From assembly GCA_964034945.1 (NCBI GenBank), contig OZ035960.1, forward strand, positions 15,657,403 to 15,721,402: a DNA stretch of 64,000 nt, in the 5' to 3' direction. This DNA is from Chrysopilus asiliformis. Lineage: Eukaryota > Arthropoda > Insecta > Diptera > Rhagionidae. The first letter of the stretch is position 1. The number at the start of each line of letters is the position of its first letter. A program made the position numbers and the translations under genes. Positions 62,701 through 64,000 of this stretch are shown piece by piece. The notes beneath the pieces were generated by a model that saw only the letters and a program-made list of their open reading frames with translations, made no database searches and had not been told where the DNA came from.

Positions 62701-63397
62701 CGTGAAAGTGTAATAAGAAACACACAAAGTACCGTTCCGGATTAGCCTGGGCTCTCCCGTAATTTGGCACTCTTTGCTTAGAACTGTATTGCTTTTGATT
62801 TAATTCATTACGTCGGATTCGGTAATATAAAATATTTCACATGCGGCGTATATTCTTATAAATTGTTTATGCTCAGATGAAATTTACACCCCGATTCTAA
62901 TAGTCGCGCCATTTTCGACTAGAGTTCTACCAACAAAAACACGTAAAACGACTCTTCTCGAAAACGCCACGACTATCAGAATCTGGGTGTTAATTTCATG
63001 ATTTTAATTCAACTTTACGTATTTTTTTTCAAACAATTTTTGAAAACATTTTCACTTTTTTGTCATGTGCAGTTTTTTTTCGATCGAATGGATAAGAAAA
63101 CTTTTTCTCATAAGCTCTTCTCATTCTTAACAGAATTGACACAGATATTGTGATACCAAAAGTTTTAAAAAATATTTATATATTTCTATTTTTTTTTAAT
63201 TAACATTAAAAATCCAATTGAACTTACCGTAGGGCAACACGCACAGAGGTGTCCTTGTCGTCGCCACCATCAGAAGACATCTTCCTTTCAAAATTCACAT
63301 CTGAAGCATCTTCCACGGCATTTGAGACCACCATTTCCATGCCATCGATCATGGGGGAATCTGCTATTGCGTCCAATTCGGCGGACGTCGTTTCCAT
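17714..63397 (-). CDS. KIF21: Kinesin-like protein KIF21 (KIF21A/B family), 18 exons
   Basis: This is a plus-end microtubule motor of the kinesin-4/KIF21 group; family members act on microtubule plus ends and pause growth. I joined exons (high to low coordinate) 63397-63228, 34366-34228, 34161-33746, 33680-33310, 33209-33007, 32942-32594, 32529-32374, 32303-32109, 32046-31847, 31418-30427, 30320-30233, 30161-30067, 29047-28919, 27197-27044, 26905-26472, 26242-25936, 24830-24640 and 17783-17714. All introns are GT-AG, and the sum is 4659 nt, exactly 1553 codons including the stop. Motor domain: about residues 52-402, with P-loop GQTGSGKT (130-137), switch [10 protein letters not shown] (259-267) and switch II DLAGSE (302-307). 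Coiled coils cover about 403-1000, a Ser/Pro-rich linker follows, and WD40 repeats run from about 1225 to 1540. Vertebrate KIF21 proteins have about 1640-1670 residues. The start could instead be the Met at 63280 (1513 residues). The frame reopens after the TGA (see 17111-17713). Confidence 0.93.
18643..18928. mobile_element. MITE with TAA duplication, GACTGTGTT ends (286 bp)
   Basis: Left end GACTGTGTTTACATTAAGAT and right end ATATAAACACAGTC are inverted over about 38 bp. TAA flanks both sides (18640-18642, 18929-18931). Harbinger-type non-autonomous element by duplication; located in KIF21 intron 17. Confidence 0.72.
19782..20016. mobile_element. piggyBac-type MITE B (235 bp)
   Basis: Ends CCCTTCTATTATGTT and AACATAATAGAAGGG flanked by TTAA on both sides (19778-19781, 20017-20020). 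Confidence 0.78.
21534..22105. mobile_element. piggyBac-type MITE C, split by a nested MITE
   Basis: The outer left end is TTAA/CCCTTAGAGGC at 21530. The outer right end, CTCTAAGGG/TTAA, is interrupted at its TAA by the 383-bp element at 21717-22099. Removing that element and one TAA restores the inverted end, so the piggyBac-type element was there first. Confidence 0.75.
21717..22099. mobile_element. AGGTGCCGC MITE family, copy 1 (383 bp)
   Basis: Ends AGGTGCCGCTCCACATGAG and CTCATGTGGAGCGGCACCT with TAA on both sides (21714-21716, 22100-22102). The interior is a chain of GCGAGT/ACTCGC motifs with a self-complementary block near 21755-21785 and no coding capacity. Confidence 0.85.
22538..22897 (-). 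mobile_element. DINE-1-like Helentron, copy 4 (array deleted)
   Basis: From TTTTTATACCCGTATGGTGA to ATTGCCAGATTGGCAATTAT. The whole tetranucleotide array and its flank are missing: the sequence jumps from AACCAAAG to TGGGCGCACGGATTGAGC. It has an expanded G run beside TACCCCC. Confidence 0.7.
24640..24830 (-). CDS. KIF21: KIF21 exon 17: WD40 blades 6-7
   Basis: It encodes [31 protein letters not shown] and the start of the last blade ([15 protein letters not shown]). The donor AA/GTGAGT leaves two bases completed by exon 18 after a 6.9-kb intron. Confidence 0.94.
24981..25282. mobile_element. CTGAGC-rich MITE with 5-bp duplication (302 bp)
   Basis: Ends GACGCATTCAG and CTGAATGCGCC are inverted with one mismatch, flanked by CAATG at 24976-24980 and 25283-25287. 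The interior repeats GCTCAGC/GCTGAGC many times, so it is strongly self-complementary. Lies in KIF21 intron 16. Superfamily unknown. Confidence 0.62.
25381..25765. mobile_element. AGGTGCCGC MITE family, copy 2 (385 bp)
   Basis: Full-length copy in KIF21 intron 16 with TAA flanks (25378-25380, 25766-25768). Small sequence differences from copy 1 scattered along its length show independent ageing. Confidence 0.85.
25936..26242 (-). CDS. KIF21: KIF21 exon 16: WD40 blades 4-5
   Basis: It encodes [15 protein letters not shown] with [14 protein letters not shown], then the KIF21-typical [12 protein letters not shown] and [16 protein letters not shown]. The close match to vertebrate KIF21 WD40 (EPPHYDG, SGSRDNGIKKWDL) is the best evidence for subfamily. 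Confidence 0.95.
26472..26905 (-). CDS. KIF21: KIF21 exon 15: WD40 blades 1-3
   Basis: It has WD40 signatures [11 protein letters not shown] with [18 protein letters not shown] with YVRVWDL, and [17 protein letters not shown] with KVRIWDL. These form the first propeller blades. The donor AAA/GTAAGT leaves phase 2. Confidence 0.95.
27044..27197 (-). CDS. KIF21: KIF21 exon 14: linker before the propeller
   Basis: It encodes [20 protein letters not shown], then [18 protein letters not shown]. The acceptor (ACGTAG) has a weak pyrimidine tract but is the only AG that restores phase. The donor is AAG/GTTTGT in phase 0. Confidence 0.85.
28919..29047 (-). CDS. KIF21: KIF21 exon 13: linker
   Basis: A strong TTTTTTACAG acceptor is followed by [17 protein letters not shown], then [20 protein letters not shown], a Ser/Pro/Arg-rich linker. 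The donor is GTT/GTAAGT in phase 2. It fits phase on both sides. Confidence 0.85.
29048..29165. repeat. Two-copy imperfect tandem repeat next to exon 13
   Basis: AAAATGCATCAGGGTTTAAA and AAAATGCATCAGAGTTTAAA begin two adjacent copies of about 53-56 bp, immediately upstream (in gene direction) of the exon 13 acceptor. Confidence 0.6.
29171..29697. repeat. Palindromic element split at its centre by a MITE
   Basis: The flanks 29171-29241 and 29627-29697 are inverted copies with few mismatches (AGAATTTTCACTCTCTTCGA versus TCGAAGATAGTGAAAATTCT). The AGGTGCCGC MITE sits exactly at the former centre, TTTAAA. Confidence 0.75.
29242..29626. mobile_element. AGGTGCCGC MITE family, copy 3 (385 bp)
   Basis: Nested inside the palindrome described for 29171-29697, in KIF21 intron 12. 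Left end AGCTGCCGCTCCTCATGAG has two changes; right end CTCATGTGGAGCGGCACCT is intact. The flanks read TTTAA and TTAAA, so the exact duplication (TAA or TTAA) cannot be told from this palindromic site. Confidence 0.82.
30067..30161 (-). CDS. KIF21: KIF21 exon 12: linker
   Basis: This 95-nt exon follows a TTTTTCCAG acceptor and encodes [19 protein letters not shown], then RVPSAPGSL. The donor is GAA/GTAAGT in phase 2. It was too short to stand out as an open frame and was found from splice sites and phase. Confidence 0.85.
30233..30320 (-). CDS. KIF21: KIF21 exon 11: linker
   Basis: This short 88-nt exon encodes a basic patch [17 protein letters not shown]. The acceptor is TTCTAG and the donor AAG/GTGAGT. 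It is supported by phase continuity (2 in, 0 out) rather than by a domain. Confidence 0.85.
30427..31418 (-). CDS. KIF21: KIF21 exon 10: long coiled coil and linker
   Basis: This is the largest exon (992 nt). It starts [19 protein letters not shown], continues with [14 protein letters not shown] and EQVTALRK as in the regulatory coiled coil of KIF21A/B, and ends in a Ser/Asn-rich linker with [11 protein letters not shown]. In KIF21A this coiled-coil region is autoinhibitory; the same role here is inference. Confidence 0.94.
31847..32046 (-). CDS. KIF21: KIF21 exon 9: stalk coiled coil
   Basis: It encodes a charged helix including [20 protein letters not shown] and [14 protein letters not shown]. 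The donor AAG/GTAATT is slightly unusual. It ends in phase 0. Confidence 0.92.
32109..32303 (-). CDS. KIF21: KIF21 exon 8: stalk coiled coil 2
   Basis: It encodes [19 protein letters not shown] and [17 protein letters not shown], which closely follow the vertebrate KIF21 stalk (ELENSQKRLQ, then TQLERDQVLQNLG, recalled from the family). Phase 1 at both ends. Confidence 0.93.
32374..32529 (-). CDS. KIF21: KIF21 exon 7: acidic Ser/Asp segment
   Basis: It encodes [20 protein letters not shown] followed by an acidic low-complexity run ([14 protein letters not shown]). Vertebrate KIF21 proteins have a similar acidic break between coiled coils. The acceptor is CGAAG with a poor pyrimidine tract, but phase and homology support it. 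Confidence 0.87.
32594..32942 (-). CDS. KIF21: KIF21 exon 6: stalk coiled coil 1
   Basis: It encodes helical, heptad-rich sequence such as [18 protein letters not shown] and [16 protein letters not shown], followed by a Ser-rich bend. The donor GGTAAGTTT leaves phase 1. Confidence 0.9.
33007..33209 (-). CDS. KIF21: KIF21 exon 5: motor end and neck
   Basis: It begins [18 protein letters not shown] and continues [16 protein letters not shown], the last motor helix and neck start. The remainder ([20 protein letters not shown]) opens the stalk coiled coil. It ends in phase 0. Confidence 0.94.
33310..33680 (-). CDS. KIF21: KIF21 exon 4: switch I and switch II
   Basis: It contains switch I (NAQSSRSHA) and switch II ([15 protein letters not shown]), plus the microtubule-binding loop stretch [19 protein letters not shown]. 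All catalytic motifs of a working kinesin are intact. Confidence 0.95.
33746..34161 (-). CDS. KIF21: KIF21 exon 3: nucleotide-binding P-loop
   Basis: It opens [14 protein letters not shown] and carries the P-loop GQTGSGKT, which binds ATP, followed by YTMGTGFD. The later stretch [13 protein letters not shown] is the conserved kinesin alpha-2/alpha-3 region. The exon is 416 nt and ends in phase 2. Confidence 0.95.
34228..34366 (-). CDS. KIF21: KIF21 exon 2: motor N-terminal part
   Basis: It follows a TTTCAG acceptor and reads [13 protein letters not shown], then [15 protein letters not shown] and [10 protein letters not shown], the conserved KIF21 stretch before the P-loop. The donor is CAG/GTACGT in phase 0. 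Confidence 0.92.
35088..35652. mobile_element. MITE with TTA duplication, AGGTAGAAATACACGAC ends (565 bp)
   Basis: Ends AGGTAGAAATACACGACGAG and CTCGTCGTGTATTTCTACCT are perfect inverted repeats, flanked by TTA (35085-35087, 35653-35655). The interior consists of many short GAGACC/GGTCTC and GGAGAC units facing each other. Confidence 0.85.
35735..36241. mobile_element. MITE with TAA duplication, CCCCCGTTGCACACTT ends (507 bp)
   Basis: Ends CCCCCGTTGCACACTTAAGC and TGAAGTGTGCGACGGGGG are inverted, flanked by TAA (35732-35734, 36242-36244). A second internal copy of CGTTGCACACTTGAGCTAAG lies at 35812. AAGCTAAGCT/AGCTTAGCT repeats dominate the interior. Confidence 0.82.
36915..37236. mobile_element. 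piggyBac-type MITE D (322 bp)
   Basis: Ends CCCTTTCGGCACG and CGTGCCGAGAGGG flanked by TTAA (36911-36914, 37237-37240). No coding capacity. In KIF21 intron 1. Confidence 0.75.
37241..39598. other. Intronic sequence without recognisable gene
   Basis: Short frames only, including a 114-codon one at 38420 with no domain or codon bias. No element ends were identified. Confidence 0.5.
39599..40005 (-). pseudogene. Tc1/mariner-type transposase fragment
   Basis: The minus-strand frame contains [31 protein letters not shown] and, directly after, [20 protein letters not shown] to the C-terminus. In intact relatives (from knowledge of the family) a block with the next catalytic Asp lies between CHTANETI and the KSLVYADKP motif; here it is deleted. 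GGGTGTTTTTTTAGACGTG at 39601 is probably the terminal repeat end. The N-terminal half is absent. Confidence 0.72.
40737..41029. mobile_element. MITE with TTA duplication, GGCCCCTGTTACACGG ends (293 bp)
   Basis: Ends GGCCCCTGTTACACGGGGCA and TGCCCCGTGTAACAGGGGCC are perfect inverted repeats extending about 28 bp, flanked by TTA (40734-40736, 41030-41032). The open frame crossing its right end is an accident. Confidence 0.85.
41437..41935 (+). mobile_element. Non-autonomous Helitron, copy 3
   Basis: Starts TCGTATATATAAAATCG and ends with hairpin CCCGGCAACGACGGG then TATGCAAACTAG followed by T. The interior contains two copies of the GGTCCTGTAAGGATAACGC / TTTTCGGGGTCACTGATCAC unit that is also present in decayed form at 3540-3860. 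Confidence 0.72.
41936..43160. other. Intronic sequence upstream of the nested gene
   Basis: No coding frame or element ends were seen. Any promoter of the nested gene at 43161 would lie here, but no TATA box or initiator stands out. Confidence 0.4.
43161..43781 (+). CDS. Unrecognised 206-residue two-helix membrane protein, nested in KIF21 intron 1
   Basis: This is a single-exon open frame on the strand opposite to KIF21. The start context TCAAAATGG is a good insect initiation site. Two hydrophobic segments are visible: about residues 22-41 ([17 protein letters not shown]) and 66-82 ([17 protein letters not shown]). Between them lies a 24-residue hydrophilic loop. After the second helix comes a basic stop (RRLRLEE), a helical stretch to about 120, an Arg cluster (RRRRS) and an acidic Ser/Asp tail ([12 protein letters not shown]). 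The topology suggests a hairpin with both termini on the same, probably cytosolic, side. No family is recognised. The lack of introns inside an intron-rich host gene would fit a retrogene or a young gene. No canonical AATAAA is obvious in the 250 bases downstream. Confidence 0.75.
   Translation: MVFTTEDIINNERNEFNLRPWMNVAFCVIFACLPIVWYVNPGNMFKLSLQKIIFEDGYKEFKLSEVSLVIINILGLLGFFYLRRLRLEENQQRFEKLTNSKPLIQKYSNEVKKMLNDIDMTMLNRECLTEQTNQANRRRRSALNLITDDDDTLDSKQGRDEDQGSDSDSDSDLDEDKTGRNDIKVEEIKIEHHDSEIRSVNIEDCH
44096..44553. mobile_element. AGGTGCCGC MITE family, copy 4 (458 bp, internal duplication)
   Basis: Inverted orientation relative to copies 1-3, with TAA on both sides (44093-44095, 44554-44556). 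It is longer because a 92-bp segment is repeated in tandem at 44274-44365 and 44366-44457, the two units being essentially identical. Confidence 0.85.
44690..44979 (+). mobile_element. DINE-1-like Helentron, copy 5 (3' half only)
   Basis: Starts in mid-element at AATTAACGAACTTAGCCTCA and runs through a GACAGACGGACGGACAGGCG array to TTTCACCACACGGGTATAAA. The hairpin end is missing. Confidence 0.68.
44980..49109. other. Intronic sequence without recognisable gene
   Basis: Includes a short two-copy repeat TGTAGACTACCTTCTGGCAG at 45459 and 45492. No gene or element ends are visible. Confidence 0.5.
49284..50236. mobile_element. GACCGGGG element nested in the MITE (953 bp)
   Basis: Ends TAGGGCTGACCGGGGTTAG and CTAGCCCCGGTCTA are inverted, flanked by CCATA (49279-49283, 50237-50241). 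GGGGTTAG/GGGGCTAGTTGACTC motifs recur inside (for example near 49650, 49678 and 50038). It itself contains the hairpin at 49747-49894. Superfamily unknown. Confidence 0.62.
49747..49894. repeat. Core-sharing hairpin 3 (148 bp)
   Basis: Almost perfect inverted repeat: TGAAATTTACACCCCGATTG to a mirrored CAATCAGGGTGTTAATTTA, with a centre GTGTTGTTGTTGGTAGAAAA then ACACTAACAACAACACGT. Third level of a nested stack. Confidence 0.8.
51460..51715 (+). mobile_element. DINE-1-like Helentron, copy 6 (truncated)
   Basis: From CATAACAAAAGCTATAATTG to GGGGGGTACCCCCCATA, where it stops; the array and the other end are missing. Part of the left arm of the inverted repeat. Confidence 0.7.
51983..52488 (-). 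mobile_element. DINE-1-like Helentron, copy 7
   Basis: From TTTTTATACCCGTATGGTGA to AATTATAGCTTTTGTTATG. It is complete at both ends but lacks the GGGGGTACCCCC palindrome. Its hairpin side forms the inner part of the right arm of the inverted repeat. Confidence 0.72.
53188..54084. other. Intronic sequence without recognisable gene
   Basis: Nothing identifiable; frames are short and A/T-driven. Confidence 0.5.
54085..54560 (-). mobile_element. Second-family Helentron-like copy with GTCT/GTCG array
   Basis: Contains TTTTCTCTGCTATACAGGCA, AATATTGTATTCATTACGGG, a GTCTGTCTGTCGGTCTGTCC array at about 54193-54265, and TAGCTAGCGACTTGAAATTT. It is the inverted relative of 34850-36560. Ends are not defined. 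Confidence 0.55.
54862..55350. mobile_element. MITE with TA duplication, TTCAGGG ends (489 bp)
   Basis: Ends TTCAGGGTATTCACAGTCC and GAGTGTGAATCCCCTGAA are inverted over about 27 bp, with TA on both sides. A TA duplication suggests Tc1/mariner. ATTACCGAATCCGGTAATTC is an internal palindrome. Confidence 0.62.
55353..57992. other. Intronic sequence without recognisable gene
   Basis: At 57200-57285 there is a loose threefold repeat of an ACAGAATGTGGCGCATTTCT-like unit. Otherwise no gene or element is visible. Confidence 0.45.
57993..58536 (+). mobile_element. DINE-1-like Helentron, copy 8
   Basis: From CATAACAAAAGCTATAATTG to TTTCACCATACGGGTATAAA. It has an expanded C run (about 15 C after GGTA), a short GACGGACA array near 58380-58402 and otherwise the standard layout. 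Confidence 0.72.
58665..58944. repeat. Foldback element with about 125-bp arms
   Basis: TTATTTATTCCTACATTTCA and TTTCAATCCCCTATAACTAG on the left are mirrored on the right by CTAGTTATAGGGGATTGAAA and TGAAATGTAGGAATAAATAA. Inside, CTAGAGTGACCATAC faces GTATGGTCACTCTAG. The centre has two copies of AACGAAAGATAAGTTTC. Confidence 0.75.
58943..59093. mobile_element. Short MITE with TTA duplication, TGCCCAGTTG ends (151 bp)
   Basis: Ends TGCCCAGTTGCCATTAGGCT and AGCCAAATGTCAACTGGGCA are inverted, flanked by TTA (58940-58942, 59094-59096). It abuts the foldback element. Its first bases TGCCC equal those of the Harbinger element at 7290. Confidence 0.7.
59097..61800. other. Intronic sequence without recognisable gene
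   Basis: No coding frame, RNA or element ends could be supported. Confidence 0.5.
61800..62040 (+). pseudogene. 3' end of a non-LTR retrotransposon (reverse transcriptase tail)
   Basis: The frame reads [37 protein letters not shown], then [20 protein letters not shown] before a stop at 62041. This is the recognisable C-terminal tail of insect LINE ORF2 proteins (RGRPxLRWxDGV and NWRxxAxDRxxWRxLLRQAK pattern). Only the tail remains, as expected from 5' truncation. It is followed at once by a GA-rich tract. Confidence 0.72.
62045..62204. repeat. GA-rich microsatellite
   Basis: About 160 bp of AGAGAG with scattered C and T, directly after the retrotransposon tail; it may descend from its simple-repeat 3' end. 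Confidence 0.8.
62251..62531. mobile_element. 281-bp MITE with 9-bp target duplication
   Basis: Ends CACGGCATAGAGACAAACAA and TTGTTTGTCTGTATGCCGTG are inverted over about 35 bp. AGGTATACC flanks both sides (62242-62250, 62532-62540). A 9-bp duplication points to Mutator-like or Merlin-like transposases. Confidence 0.75.
62878..62998. repeat. Core-sharing hairpin 4 (121 bp)
   Basis: Starts TGAAATTTACACCCCGATTC and ends AATCTGGGTGTTAATTTCA, nearly the same outer end as hairpin 3. ACGTAAAACGACTCTTCTCG in the right arm matches hairpin 3, but part of the left inner arm is deleted. Confidence 0.72.
63228..63397 (-). CDS. KIF21: KIF21 exon 1: start codon and first motor strand
   Basis: The exon encodes an N-terminal leader and ends in SVRVALR, the first beta strand of the kinesin motor, split after the second base of the Arg codon (donor GTAAGTT). 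The ATG at 63397 begins METTSAELD and has an in-frame TAA eight codons upstream. A second in-frame ATG at 63280 begins [10 protein letters not shown] and would give a leader closer in length to that of vertebrate KIF21. Exon 2 supplies the missing base and continues IRPQIPREI, which proves the join across 28.9 kb. Transcript data would decide the start. Confidence 0.85.
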
Positions 63398-63673
63398 TGT
63401 GAAAGACGTCGCTTCTACTTATCGCACAAACTACTTTCGCGAACGCCACTGTCCTATATTTTATAAGAATTTGTGTATATCTCAAATGTGTTTTGTTTTA
63501 TTTTTAAACAGTCTGTCGTCGTATCTCAGCTAAGGATCAAATGTTTGACGAAATAATCTCGCGTTTCCACTTCCGACGCTCCCGCCGAAACAGCAGGTAG
63601 AGGCGAAAACAGCAGCTGGATCGCTCCTCGTCACTTCTACGGCATCAGATGTGGGAGAGGTACGGTACCTGAA
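63398..63673. promoter_or_regulatory. KIF21 5' UTR and possible bidirectional promoter region
   Basis: The interval is relatively GC-rich for this window (for example GCTCCCGCCGAAACAGCAGG near 63578) and lies upstream of the KIF21 start. A minus-strand TTTTCATTTCAG ends at 63669 and could be the acceptor of a 5' UTR exon, which would place the real promoter outside the window. No TATA box or initiator can be assigned with confidence. Confidence 0.35.
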
Positions 63674-64000
63674 ATGAAAATAGAACAGGTTAGCTTCATG
63701 TCAACCGGAATTCAGTTTTTGGTGGCCGCTTTGACGGATTTTCGTTTTGGCATTTATTTGGATAAAAGACTCCGGCGCGTTTTGGAGGCGCTTGCTCCCT
63801 CCCTTGACAAAATCAAAGAATTTATATTATTTTTAGCTCAGCATACGCGCAAGCATATTTTGGGAGTTTTCAAAGAAAGCACCGAAGCAAGGGGAAATAC
63901 CGATACCGGGGATATATTCGCGCTTAATGTAAAAGAAATTTTGGGAAGAAACTTAGAAGAAAAGCGACAGTTCAAAAGGCCAAACGGATGCGTCAAAATC
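63674..64000 (+). CDS. Partial open frame of unknown function, runs off the window edge
   Basis: From the ATG at 63674 (or 63698) the frame is open through the last base, 109 codons; without a start requirement it is open from about 63558. It reads MKIEQVSFMSTGIQFLVAAL, then FRFGIYLDKRLRRVLEAL, KIKEFILFLAQHTRKHILGV and NVKEILGRNLEEKRQFKR, which looks like amphipathic helices. It is less AT-rich than its surroundings and uses G/C third positions more often. It would be head-to-head with KIF21, 277 bp between start codons, so a shared promoter is possible. No family is recognised; a transposon gene, a foreign fragment or a chance frame remain possible. Confidence 0.35.
   Translation, partial: MKIEQVSFMSTGIQFLVAALTDFRFGIYLDKRLRRVLEALAPSLDKIKEFILFLAQHTRKHILGVFKESTEARGNTDTGDIFALNVKEILGRNLEEKRQFKRPNGCVKI

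Larger units (their letters stand above)
34367..63227 (-). other. KIF21 intron 1 (28.9 kb)
   Basis: GT at 63227-63226 and AG at 34368-34367 bound one intron of 28,861 bp. It contains a nested plus-strand gene at 43161-43781 and about 20 recognisable transposon copies listed separately. Long first introns often hold enhancers; none can be recognised here. Confidence 0.85.

Noticed and set aside
63668..63671. Definite upstream intron of KIF21 ending at TTTTCATTTCAG
   Set aside because: The acceptor looks good but the same bases lie beside a plus-strand open frame, and no upstream exon is visible, so it is mentioned only as a possibility.

Overview
The window looks like nuclear DNA from an insect, most likely a dipteran, although the species cannot be read from the sequence. 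It is AT-rich and intron-rich, with GT-AG splice sites, long non-coding stretches and dense non-autonomous transposons, and there are no bacterial operons or ribosome binding sites. One large gene dominates. Read on the minus strand, 18 exons join without a single phase conflict into a KIF21-type kinesin of 1552 residues: an N-terminal motor, a long coiled-coil stalk and a C-terminal WD40 propeller. The start codon is at 63397 and the stop (TGA) is at 17716-17714.

Layout. Positions 1 to about 16.8 kb are intergenic. They hold a 412-bp terminal-inverted-repeat element, non-autonomous Helitrons, DINE-1-like Helentrons with tetranucleotide arrays, a degenerate Harbinger transposon with HARBI1-like transposase remnants, a piggyBac-type MITE and several perfect hairpins. 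Positions 17.1-34.4 kb carry KIF21 exons 18 to 2; introns 12, 16 and 17 contain MITEs. Positions 34.4-63.2 kb form a single first intron of about 28.9 kb. This intron holds a nested plus-strand single-exon gene of 206 residues (43161-43781) encoding an unrecognised two-helix membrane protein with an acidic tail. The rest is layered transposons, including a 2.4-kb inverted repeat with near-identical 0.93-kb arms. Positions 63.2-64.0 kb carry KIF21 exon 1 and, divergently on the plus strand, an open frame that runs off the window edge.

The most interesting signal is at the 3' end of KIF21. After the WD40 domain ends at a TGA followed by C, the same frame stays open for exactly 200 more codons (17713-17114) and closes at a second TGA. 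The C-terminal extension would be Ser/Arg-, Asp- and Gln-rich. This is the sequence signature of programmed stop-codon readthrough, well known in insects, and would give two KIF21 isoforms.

The second theme is nested transposons. At least seven inverted-repeat families carry TAA or TTA target duplications and share the window with a Harbinger element having the same TAA duplication. Four MITEs have TTAA duplications of piggyBac type. Four hairpins share a central core but have different arms. Several elements sit inside one another, so their relative ages can be read from the sequence. All assignments come from reading the sequence; no database search was possible.
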